A stretch of DNA of 64,000 nt from Melitaea cinxia (taxonomy: Eukaryota; Arthropoda; Insecta; Lepidoptera; Nymphalidae), in assembly GCF_905220565.1 (NCBI RefSeq), contig NC_059410.1, positions 6,472,695-6,536,694 on the forward strand, in the 5' to 3' direction. Every line of letters begins with the position of its first letter. Positions within the stretch are counted from its first letter, which is position 1. Positions 19,171-28,919 of this stretch are shown piece by piece. The notes under the pieces are model-generated. The model was not told where the DNA came from and did not search any database. It saw only the letters and a program-made list of their open reading frames with translations. The position numbers were made by a program, and so were the translations under genes.

Positions 19171-22100
19171 TAAGAAGAATAGAAAATAAATCGAATAATA
19201 AAATAATACTAGTATTAGTCAATAATTACAAATTACTATCAACGCCACAATTGAAACATATTTATCACCGAATCATACGCTGCCGGGTAATCTTTTGACA
19301 TAAAATATAAATACCAAAGCACTTAAGTGCTCCTTAAGCGGCAAAATTGTGAACGGTACGGGATTATGCAGGTAAGTAAGGTGGCACTGATTTAATTTCC
19401 CCTGCACCGCTGCATCCCACCTCTTTACCCCATTTCCTTCTCAAAGTGCGCTAAATTTGTAAAAATTGTAAAGGAAACTTTTCCGCACCGCTAGAAAAAT
19501 AGTTTAATTCTCAAATACATTTACTTTGTCGCGTGTCTTTAAGCGAATTGCAATTTTGTGAAAATTTGCAAGACTCAGAAACGTAGGTTACACGCGTGTT
19601 AAATGTTATACAGCTTTATTTGGCACATTTTGTAAAATGCTTTTCAGTTATTTAGTTAAATCTGCACTTTTAATAGAATGATAATTTATTGAATGATACT
19701 TATGGTTAAAAATTTACGCTCATATAATAAGTTATTCTAACAGAATGGATGACTGAATTGTGTCGTAACATTAACTACTCGATTTAATAAACAGAAATTT
19801 TATAAATAAGAACTCCTTTTTAAATCAAATTAAAATTTTATTATCAATTCAGTGATGTGTATTATTCATTATAATATGTTAATGAAAACCATACACCAGG
19901 TCAAAGATGAGCACTTCACAAATACATGACGAAAGTTATGTATAGATAAGTCTTTGTATCATCTCGAGTGTTAATGCTTTTAATAATGCATTAAACTTTT
20001 CTTGCGAGTGAAGGTCGATGTACACTGAAGTGCGTTGACGGTCGATCTGAGAGGTTCATTGTAGCAGGTATTGTGTAACGGTGCAAAATTGCGTTATTTT
20101 TCGAGCTGACTTGTCTTTATGTGAGCTCTTTGATTTTTTATCGATATTTTGCTATATATACGTTGGGTTGTTGAATAATTTACCTCATCAGCGTGATTTT
20201 TAATTTTAAGATACATATTTTAGGTAAGAAAAAATTATTATATAGCAAAGAATAAATAATAACAGCGAAAAATCCTTAAAGGCAGCACAAGGCTGTACGC
20301 ATACAAAAAGATTTCTTTTAACAAATATTAACTTAAAAAATCGCTTTAAATATTTAGCTGTTAAAATACCAGGAAAATAAAATTAAAAACTAACGGTTCG
20401 AATTAAAAATTCAAAATATCTGCGTATTCGGCGAAACTTCTATAAGGATGTTGCTAGCTGCACGTTTAAAAGGCATGCGCTTGGAAAGGTAGCAAGCAGA
20501 TCTTATACAAATGTTGTAGTCTTATTGCTTCTATCATCCATACTCGAATGTTCAACACATTCAAATATCTGCAGTGGAATGCAATCGGCACAAATACATC
20601 CATATTTACCAGCAGGAAGCTGGGACGCTCGGAGGACAGATATCGATGTGTTCCAGCCCGAGTCGTCGATTAATCTTGTACCTTTGTTAGCTCTCTAATA
20701 CCATTATAGATTCAACTAAATGGCACAGTTAAATTGATATCGATGTGGCTTCGAATCGTTTCGGGAATTTGTGGAGTGCTTTCGTGGGATTATTTATTTC
20801 TTAATCATTGTTAGTGTTTCATCTGCAATAAATAACGGTAACTACAACCCAAGGTTAGAAAAGTGTGTGGTTTTGGGAAGAAGTGTCTTTCCTTTTTCAA
20901 GAGAGAAAATAGGACTGGAGTTATAAATTGTAAGCCTTTTGTTTACTTTCTGGTATGGTTGTTTACAACCAGGAGAAATTTGTTAAGTAATTTATACGTT
21001 GCAATTTTTGTTTCCAAAATAATGTATTGAAATTTTATAAAAAAGCATAATAAAAAATGAAATATTAATAAATAATAAATTAGTTTAGCATAGAATTAAA
21101 TGTTATCAAGATAAAGAGCACAATGATAATTTAAATCAAAACATGTCATTACGACTGATTATTTAAAGAATATACATTAATGATGTCGTTTGTTAATTAT
21201 ACGCTTTTTATTTGCTTCACCTGTATGTTTATATGTTTTAACCAACTCCTTTGGACTTCATTTTTACCCACTTCAAACGTTCAGATTTAATTTAAAGTTA
21301 GTAGACTTATCGAGGACTGTTGGCAATACACTAATTTGATAAGATTTTAGTTTGGTTTATTTATAAATGCGTGTTTTTTTAGTTCTTTTTTTTAAACTAT
21401 TATTAATTATTTTTGATCACGATTGTATGTATAAGGATCGTTTTAACACTGTGTACAAATTATTTTTATAACAATAGTTGACATTTTGATATTACTTTCT
21501 ATTCGTAAAAGAGAACGAAGTAAATATAATCAACGATAAATCTAGAAAGCTTTGTATAGTCTGACCTGAAAACACGGATAAAAGAGATCTTATGCTTTTT
21601 TTATAGATATTTTCTTCAAAATACTTTTGAAACAAAAATATATTTTCGATCGCAATTACTTAGATGTTTTAAATTACTTAGATGCTCTAAATTATAAAAC
21701 AGTAAATAAATACCAGGCTATAAATATTTCGAACATTTCGAATATTCAAGTATAATTGATGAAAAATTCATCGTTCCGTGACGTCATACATCAAAAGATA
21801 AATGGCTTTTGAAATTTTACATTTTCGATATACTCGTATAACAAAATGTCCCCATACCGTGTTTACGATACAGAACGAGAAATGTAATAAATGTAAGGAT
21901 CATATTTAAATTTCAATAAACGTCGATTTTAAATATCTTGTATTATACGGAATATTATTATTATTGTATTATTATTATTATTATTGTCATTTTACGGTTT
22001 TATTAAAAGGTTCTTTTAAATAAGATTATTTATAATTGAACAACTATTAACTAATTATACTTAAAATATACTATACACCTAGGTGTGGGCGTAACAACTG

Positions 22101-22574
22101 TGTTGAGGTGATTGTCAACATATGTACCTTTTTTAAATTAATTTACATAGAAATTAAACATAAATAAGAAGGCCCAGGACTTGGGGCGGTAATCTTATAG
22201 ACAATCTTTAGAGTAAGAAACAAGGCAACTGCCAATTACGCAAATGAAAAAGCCAAAGAATTAATGCTAGTTAGCGATAAGTATCAATTCAATTTGTACA
22301 ATATCTAGTTTAAGAACTAAGATTTTATTATAATTTGGTTTCAGTTTTAAAAAATCGATGTTTATATTGTTTTTAAATGGTACTAGAATGTAATAAATAA
22401 GTGCAATGATTCAGTGATCCTTACCACCCGAGGTACAACAACGTTTTCTCTCTTAAAAATCTTAGAAATAATTCTGAAAAACTCAGATAGTAAAAGTACG
22501 ATAGTAAAAAAAAAGATTGCTTTAATTTAAAAATTTAATTTCAAATCTTATACGACGTTATAATTAGGCCGATA
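19171..22574. other. AT-rich region, no genes seen
   Basis: Contains a 14-bp palindrome agcacttaagtgct (19318-19331), a perfect splice-donor match cag/gtaagt near 19370, and a TTA-type microsatellite near 21945-21990. A moderately GC-richer stretch at 20440-20700 has no recognisable coding frame. Confidence 0.5.
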
Positions 22575-22893
22575 TCTATACAAATAAATAAAATAGGAGT
22601 GTCTGTTTGTAATAATAAAATAACCGCTTTTTACTAAATGCATATGAATATGTATACACGGTACATATATAATACCAAAATAACATTTTTTATAATTTTT
22701 GTCTGTCTGTCTGTCTGTTGGTTCCGGCTAATCTCTGAAACGGTTGGACCGATTTTGACGGGACTCTCACTGGCAGATAACTGATGTAATAAGGAGTAAC
22801 ATAGGCTACTTTTATTTTAGAAATTTATTATTTTATAACTGAACAAAACTTTTTTGTTAAATTCCACGCGGACGAAGTCGTGGGCACAGCTAG
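22575..22893 (+). mobile_element. Non-autonomous Helitron, family 1 copy a
   Basis: Begins TCTATACAAATAAATAAA after A and ends with the hairpin region cacgcggacgaagtcgtggg, then cacagCTAG, followed by T: the Helitron signature (5' TC, 3' hairpin plus CTRR, insertion between A and T). Interior has (tctg)n and 'ttggaccgattttgacgggac'. No coding sequence. Copies b and c at 32126 and 40633 share orientation and length. Confidence 0.75.
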
Positions 22894-22921
22894 TTTTTAA
22901 TAAGTAAACAAATGACTCACT

Positions 22922-25822
22922 TCAGCCTATCGCAGTCCACTGCTGGACATAGGCCTCCCCAAGTTCGCGCCACACATCCCGGTCTTCCGCAATCCTCATC
23001 CAGCCTACACCGGCAATTTTACGTAGATCGTCGGTCCAACGGGCCGGAGGACGTCCCACACTGCGTTTGCCAAGACGCGGTCTCCACTCTAGGACCCGTC
23101 TACTCCAACGGCCATCGGTCCTGCGACACAGATGACCAGCCCACTGCCACTTCAACTTGCTAATTCTGTGGGCTATGTCGGTTACTTTCGTTCTCTCGCG
23201 GATAGTCTCATTTCTAATCCTGTCTTTGAGAGAGACCCCAAGCATAGCCCGTTCCATTGCACGTTGTGCGACTTTAAACTTATGGACCAGTCCCTTGGTC
23301 AGTGTCCACGTCTCGGCTCCGTATGTTAACACAGGCAGGACGCATTGCTCGAAAACTTTTGTCTTCAAGCATTGCGGAATCTTCGAAGTGAAGACTCGAC
23401 GGAGTCTGCCAAACGCCGCCCAGCTCAACCGAATCCTCCTATCGGCCTCCTTCTCGAAGTTGTTGCGGCCTAGTTGGATAGTATGGCCTAGGTAAATATA
23501 ATCCTGAACAACTTCGAGAAGGGTACCATCGACCGATACCGGTATCGGTATGACTTGGTTGTTAAACATAACTTTCGTCTTATCCAAGTTCATACAGAGA
23601 CCGACACGTCTGGAGGACTCGTTTAGGCCGGCCAGCATTTGGCCTAACTCATCCAGCGTCTCCGCAAAGATGACAATATCGTCGGCGAAACGAAGGTGAG
23701 AGATGAATTCACCGTTGACGTTGATGCCCCGTTCCCCCCAATCCAAGGTCTTAAAAACATCCTCTAGCGCAGTGGTAAACAGTTTCGGTGATATTACATC
23801 CCCCTGTCTTACCCCGCGCCGGAGGGAAATAGGTCTTGTTCTTTGGTCATTGACATGAACGGTCATCGTCGCCGCGTCGTACATAGATTTCAGTACTTCG
23901 ATATATCGCCAGTCGATATGACATCTCTGCAGAGAGTCCAGGACAGCCCAGGTCTCGACGGAGTCGAAGGCTTTCTCGTAGTCCACAAATGCCATACACA
24001 GCGGTTGATTATATTCTTCCGTCTTTTGGATAATCTGCCGAACAGTATGGATGTGGTCCACGGTGCTGTAGCCATTTCGAAACCCAGCCTGCTCTGGTGG
24101 TTGGAATTCGTCGAGTCTTCTGGCGAGACGATTCGTAACAACCCTCGAAAACAGCTTATAGACGTGGCTCAGAAGTGAGATCGGTCTGTAATTCTTTAAC
24201 AGAGACTTATCGCCTCTCTTAAAGAACAGCACCACCACACTCCTGGACCACGCCTCCGGCGTGGTACCTCGGTGGATGACGGCGTTAAATAGTCTTGCCA
24301 AGGCTTTCAGGACAGGTCGCCCTGCGGCTTTAAGGAGTTCAGTGGTAACTCCGTCATCCCCCGGGGCCCTTCCGTTTTTAAGCTGCCCGAGCGCTGCACC
24401 AATCTCATCCTCTTCGAAGTCCGGGATACACTCCGAATAATGGCGCAACAATGGTGCCCGTGGATCTTCGGTGTCCCAAGTCGCAGGTTTGCGTGCGCTC
24501 GACGAGTACAGCTGTCCATAAAAATTCTCAACCTCTTCTCGGACCTGAGGGCGAGAGCAGACGGTTCTGCCATCTGCTGTTTTAAGCTTCGCAAGAAGGC
24601 TTCTCCCCAATGGTCTTTGGAAAACTTTGGACCCCCTATTCTGCTCAATCAGAGTAGCAACCTCTCTCGTATTTGAGCAGCGGAGGTCTCGGCGAATAAT
24701 TTTCCGTACCCTCTTGGAAAGAGCCCTCTGTTCTGGCGAAGCAGCCGGCAATTCGCGCCTCTGCCGCATCAGATCCAAGGCTTCGGGAGAAAGTTTGGAC
24801 TGCTTCGTTGGCTTTGTTGGTGGAAAGTGCCTGCGACCCAGTGTACACACCGTCTTCACCACGTTGTCGGTTATCTCGTCCACGTCGCTAGTAGTTTCCA
24901 GCGAATCGAATCGGTTTTGGAGTTCCAACTGAAACTGCTCGGAGCCACATAGTATTTGGGGCAGCGTAGGTCGGAGAGTAGATTTCATCAAGCGGGTCCG
25001 CTCCTTTCGGAGACATATATTCAGAGTGCCCCGTACTAGCCGGTGGTCGCTGCCGGTGTTAAACCTGTTAACCACTGAGACATCTCTGAATATATGCCTT
25101 TTATCCGCTATGATGAAATCTATCTCGTTCCTCGTCACAGTATCGGGGCTTTGCCATGTCCACCTCCTTTGGGGCTTCTTCTCAAAAAATGAGTTCATCA
25201 AGAAGAGCCCCTCCGATTCGAGGAAGTTGACAAGCGTCTGCCCCCTGTGATTCCTGTGCCCCAATCCGTGTGGTCCGATGCTCGATCCGTCGCGGCCTTG
25301 TACTCCCACTTTAGCGTTGAAGTCTCCCATAACAACGCTGTAGAAGGTCGAAGTAGTGCCATGTATGGCCCTTGTAATATCTTCATACAAGGCTTCGACT
25401 TCATCGTCAGAGTGTGCCGAGGTCGGCGCATATACCTGTATCACTTTCAGGGAGTACCTGTCGGTGAGCTTAAGTACAAGGTACGCTACCCGGGTCGACA
25501 CACTACTGACTTCCACACCTTCACGGAAGTAGAACAAGTGCCCGGAGTCCAGGATCATCGTGTCCTCTCCCTCTCTTCGGACTTCAGACAACCCCAGTAT
25601 GCTCCACTTAATGTGACTAAGTTCTACCTCAAGTTCGGTGAGGTGATGGTCCAACCGTAGCGTGCGTCCATTATACGTAGCCAGGAATATTTTTCTATGG
25701 CAGCCTCCGGTACCCCGGTGATTCTTAGCACCCTCTACCCCACCGTTACCACGGCCGCTGCCGTAGCCGGGAATAGTGGGGCTGCCGGGAACTGAGGGCC
25801 TTATTTTTAGGTTCGAACTCAT
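22922..25822 (-). CDS. RTE LINE polyprotein: endonuclease plus reverse transcriptase
   Basis: 966 residues, single uninterrupted frame starting at ATG 25822. The N-terminal APE-type endonuclease shows TYNGRT (49-54), LSEVRR (78-83), MGDFNAKVG (165-173), EIDFI (233-237) and GSDHRLV (257-263). The reverse transcriptase shows APGDDGV (486-492), NYRPISLL (544-551), AGFRNGYST (579-587), DYEKAFDS (614-621), RQGDVISP (672-679) and the active-site FADD (712-715). The C-terminal ending WAGHLCRR...GRPPARWTDD is typical of RTE proteins. Odd: between YFREG (97-101) and VEVSSVSTRVAYLVL the segment containing the family's usual G-V-G-F block seems missing, an apparent in-frame deletion that may disable the endonuclease. 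Confidence 0.9.
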   Translation of the reverse strand: MSSNLKIRPSVPGSPTIPGYGSGRGNGGVEGAKNHRGTGGCHRKIFLATYNGRTLRLDHHLTELEVELSHIKWSILGLSEVRREGEDTMILDSGHLFYFREGVEVSSVSTRVAYLVLKLTDRYSLKVIQVYAPTSAHSDDEVEALYEDITRAIHGTTSTFYSVVMGDFNAKVGVQGRDGSSIGPHGLGHRNHRGQTLVNFLESEGLFLMNSFFEKKPQRRWTWQSPDTVTRNEIDFIIADKRHIFRDVSVVNRFNTGSDHRLVRGTLNICLRKERTRLMKSTLRPTLPQILCGSEQFQLELQNRFDSLETTSDVDEITDNVVKTVCTLGRRHFPPTKPTKQSKLSPEALDLMRQRRELPAASPEQRALSKRVRKIIRRDLRCSNTREVATLIEQNRGSKVFQRPLGRSLLAKLKTADGRTVCSRPQVREEVENFYGQLYSSSARKPATWDTEDPRAPLLRHYSECIPDFEEDEIGAALGQLKNGRAPGDDGVTTELLKAAGRPVLKALARLFNAVIHRGTTPEAWSRSVVVLFFKRGDKSLLKNYRPISLLSHVYKLFSRVVTNRLARRLDEFQPPEQAGFRNGYSTVDHIHTVRQIIQKTEEYNQPLCMAFVDYEKAFDSVETWAVLDSLQRCHIDWRYIEVLKSMYDAATMTVHVNDQRTRPISLRRGVRQGDVISPKLFTTALEDVFKTLDWGERGINVNGEFISHLRFADDIVIFAETLDELGQMLAGLNESSRRVGLCMNLDKTKVMFNNQVIPIPVSVDGTLLEVVQDYIYLGHTIQLGRNNFEKEADRRIRLSWAAFGRLRRVFTSKIPQCLKTKVFEQCVLPVLTYGAETWTLTKGLVHKFKVAQRAMERAMLGVSLKDRIRNETIRERTKVTDIAHRISKLKWQWAGHLCRRTDGRWSRRVLEWRPRLGKRSVGRPPARWTDDLRKIAGVGWMRIAEDRDVWRELGEAYVQQWTAIG

Positions 25823-26080
25823 GGGGGTTTTTGCCCATAGTCACCACGCTGGGCAGGCGGGTTGGTGACCGCAGGGCTGACTTTGTCGCACCGAAGACGC
25901 TGCTGCCCGTCCTCGGTCTGTGCATTTAAAAAGCCAGCAGTTGGATGGCTATCCCGCCATCGGTCGGCCTTTTAAGTTCCAAGGTGGTAGTGGAACTGTG
26001 CTATCCCTTAGTCGCCTCTTACGACACCCACGGGAAGAGATGGGGTGGCTAAATTCTTTAGTGCCGTAACCACACAGCAC
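25823..26080 (-). promoter_or_regulatory. RTE 5' untranslated leader
   Basis: About 258 bp between the element's 5' end and the ORF start, containing the 'gcgtcttcggtgcgacaaag' and 'tcgcctcttacgac' blocks. The same sequence makes up most of the small RTE derivative at 55600-55926 and pieces at 12853, 35316, 36478 and 44884. LINE leaders usually hold the internal promoter; that role here is inferred. Confidence 0.6.
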
Positions 26081-26389
26081 AACAAATGACTAAAGAGAGT
26101 AAAATAAATTTGTAGCTATTTAATGTAAAATGTTTAGGATCAAATGCAAGTTCTCGCTGTTCCAAAACATATCTGTAAAGGTGCAGCTGCCACTGGTATT
26201 TTTTGGGAATTTTTTTACGAAACCAATTTTGCTATCGAAGACAACTGTCACTAAACGGACACCGTCCAATAAATAAATTTAAAATAAAATATATTGCAAA
26301 AGCAAATATAAGCGCAAAAAATGTGTTTATTTATGACATTACATTAGAAACTTCTAAAACTATCAGTGTTTAAGAGTCAGTACTAAAGA

Positions 26390-26510
26390 GAACCACATCA
26401 AAATCCGTTGCGTAGTTTGAAAGATCTAAGCATACAGACGTATGCTTAGTCTGTCTATCTGTGAGTGGGAAGCGACTAGGTTTTATACTATGTAATGATA
26501 TGCAGTAGAG
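26390..26510 (+). repeat. Unclassified interspersed-repeat fragment
   Basis: The text 'atccgttgcgtagttt.aaagatctaagcatac...gggaagcgac.aggttttatactatgtaatgat' is one I associate with a common lepidopteran repeat, probably Helitron-related. A 10-bp inverted repeat (ctaagcatac / gtatgcttag) lies inside. The overlapping open frame is not credible. Confidence 0.35.
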
Positions 26511-27610
26511 ATTAGAAAGTGAGAAAGTGTGTTCTGTATCTATTGCCCACGGTAAAACAGAAAATTCTAGCTCAAAATGATTTATCACTAACCTCCATAT
26601 TCGGCACGTCTTAATAGAGATATTTATTTCACATTAGAAGTAAAAACATCGAAAATAAAAAAAAAATCCAGCAAGAGAACGCAATAAGTCTGAAAGGCAA
26701 ACTTTTGAATCGCTAGGTTTAAAACTTAAAGACTCAATCTCTTTGAGTGGGGTTTAAATTTGTTTCAAAGGAGAATGCGTTTTAAGATACAGTATCGAAT
26801 GGTACAAAGTGGTTTGTGGGGTGGCCCGGGCGGGGCCGGAATGGTGCAGGGGGTGAGAGGACAAGAGCTGTCATTTGCAAGGACTTCAGACGCAGTAAAG
26901 TTACACAAGTTGTCACCAGGCTTTATTTAGGTTTTATACTTATTTTATTCTTCACTTGTGTTCAGGTTTTGATGATGTTGATAATTAGTTTCTGTATTAT
27001 TTTTTTCTTATTAATTAAATATACTTTTAAAACTATTTTTCTTGAAGAACTTCTAGCAAAGGTATTGAAAAGATCAAACATTGTTTAATATAGTTCTATT
27101 AATTATATTTTTACTGATTCTTTTAATTGTAAAAGACGTATCTGCTCTGTATGAATTATTTTTTAAATTCCACGTATTAAAAATAAATAGGATCCAAAAT
27201 ACGAAATTCAATGCATACATTTTTATCCAGCCAGACTTTTAAAATTGTTTGTTCTAGTATAAACAATCAACAAACTTATTTTGTTAATTGATCGCAGTAT
27301 TGTAAATGATTACTTTACAGGCTCACTAGACTTGCTAAGGAAACTATAACAACAAAAATAATATGGAAACATAAGAACGAAAAAAAGTTTAAATAATCCT
27401 TTTCAAACTTCAGTACCTATTTAGAAAAGTATTTATAAATTTATAGTTTGCCATAAATAAAAAAGACATTGTCATAATAAACAACATTATGTAAAAGTAC
27501 ATTATCTATAAAATACAATTTGTATTTTAAACGCAATATACGTAAGTGAAGTATAAACAATACAGAGCAAGTTTTGGTCAGCGTCTGTATAATTAATACT
27601 ATCGGGTATC
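26511..27610. other. Region with one GC-rich patch, no genes seen
   Basis: 26812-26862 is strikingly G-rich ('ggtggcccgggcggggccgg') in otherwise AT-rich DNA. The open frame starting there (26816-27088) loses coding character after about 40 codons and is probably chance. Confidence 0.4.
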
Positions 27611-27763
27611 CTATAGCGGAAGTACAAAATGGCGGAGTGGGCAACATGGATGCACTTCCGGCCGGTCGGCGGGGGACAATTAATCTTGTGTACTTATTTT
27701 GCTCTTAGGAATGAGAACCGCTACAGTGTCGAAACTTCGGCTAATATTTATCCAGAAATATGA
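27611..27763 (+). promoter_or_regulatory. Promoter-like GC patch with small open frame
   Basis: Contains opposed ETS-type motifs (gcggaagt at 27616, acttccgg at 27654) and aaaatggcgg (27627-27636), which matches the YY1/Pho-type core around an ATG. The ATG at 27629 opens a 44-codon frame (starts MAEWATWMHF) ending at 27763. It resembles a housekeeping promoter or first exon but no protein family is recognised and transcription is unproven. Confidence 0.25.
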
Positions 27764-28407
27764 ATGCGGGTTTTTGTATCTTTATGCTTGTCTTCTCACA
27801 AATAATGCTTGTTATTTATATTACTATTTAAGTCTACAATTGCCGAATTTAAGGATGTGCGAGTGTATTTCGAGATAAATCTATTTCGACATTTTCAATT
27901 TGAAATAGTCTTCATAAAACTACTATTATGAATCTTTGTAATTTAATTTTTTTAAAGAGAGTTCAGCGTTGTTTGTTGAGTACCTTCTTTACAAAGGGGT
28001 AACAATACTACAGTATCTATGCTCATAGGCAGGTGGAGGCTTCTCCTTCAGAGCACCCAAGCTTACAAAAAATAGTCAAATGGGTGTGAAGGTGTGATAG
28101 ACAAGTACCGGGTGAAGTTGGATCTATCTCAAAGAATGTTTTACTGATATAAACACAATTATTTATGATAAGCAATATTGTTGATATAATTATTGAGACA
28201 AAAAGTGAAAAACAAGCTCGTGTTTCTTTAATTGGCGCTTGGAAACGAGTTGTGAAGCTGTAGCTGATTTATTGTATTTAAACCGTTATAATTTATACAT
28301 GAACACACAGAAGAAGAAATTCATGGGCATTTTAGATGCGTAGGTTATAAGTTTAGACCTAAGTGCGTATCGACATATTCAATACAATATATTTAACACA
28401 ACATTTG
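27764..28407. other. AT-rich spacer
   Basis: No gene or repeat recognised. Confidence 0.5.
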
Positions 28408-28740
28408 CATGTTAATGTAAGTTTGTTTGTTAAGCTTTCACGCGAAAACTACTCAACCGATCATCATGAAACTTTGTACACATATTCTTGGAGGAATAAG
28501 AAGTAACATACGTTTTATGAAAAAAAAAAGAAAAAATTTTTTTTTAAGAAAAATAAAAAAATTGTTTTTCAAAATCTAGCTACTTTAACGCCATCTAGCA
28601 GTCCAGTAATGAAGTTCCAACACTGAGTACTGTAATACCGTTGCACTCACTATATTATCGACCGTCACGGCAATATCCAATCCAATTGACTATACGAGTA
28701 GTTTCAGCTATTATTTTTTCTGTCATTATATATAATATTA
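28408..28740 (+). mobile_element. Helitron fragment, family 2
   Basis: Carries 'gtaagtttgtttgttaagctttcacgcgaaaactactcaaccgatcatcatgaaactttg', nearly the same as the interior of the complete copy at 28741-28919, followed by 'atctagctactttaacgccatctagc', which I associate with longer members of this family. It has no clear 3' end. Confidence 0.5.
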
Positions 28741-28919
28741 TCCCTACTAATATTATAAATGTGAATATAAGTTTGTTTGCTACGCTTTCACGCGAAAACT
28801 ACTTAACCGATCATCATGAAACTTTGTACGCATATTCTTGGGTGTATTAGAAGTAATATAGGATACTTTTTACTAAAAAAAAAAAATTCGATACGAGCGA
28901 AGCCGCGGGTAAAAGCTAG
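28741..28919 (+). mobile_element. Non-autonomous Helitron, family 2, complete
   Basis: Starts TCCCTACTAATATTATAAAT after A, ends gagcgaagccgcgggtaaaagCTAG followed by T. 179 bp, hairpin-capable 3' end, no coding sequence. Head-to-tail with the fragment at 28408-28740. Confidence 0.75.

Larger units (their letters stand above)
22907..26091 (-). mobile_element. Full-length RTE-clade LINE with 11-bp target-site duplication
   Basis: The element body is 22918-26080 on the minus strand, flanked on both sides by aacaaatgact (22907-22917 and 26081-26091). From its 5' end (26080) it has about 258 bp of untranslated leader, one 966-codon frame, and only a few bases after the stop before the target duplication; a near-absent 3' UTR is typical of the RTE clade. 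The intact duplication and open frame suggest recent insertion. Confidence 0.9.

Noticed and set aside
22912..25660. Many plus-strand frames of 65-137 codons across the RTE element
   Set aside because: They are antisense or shifted shadows of the 966-codon RTE frame.
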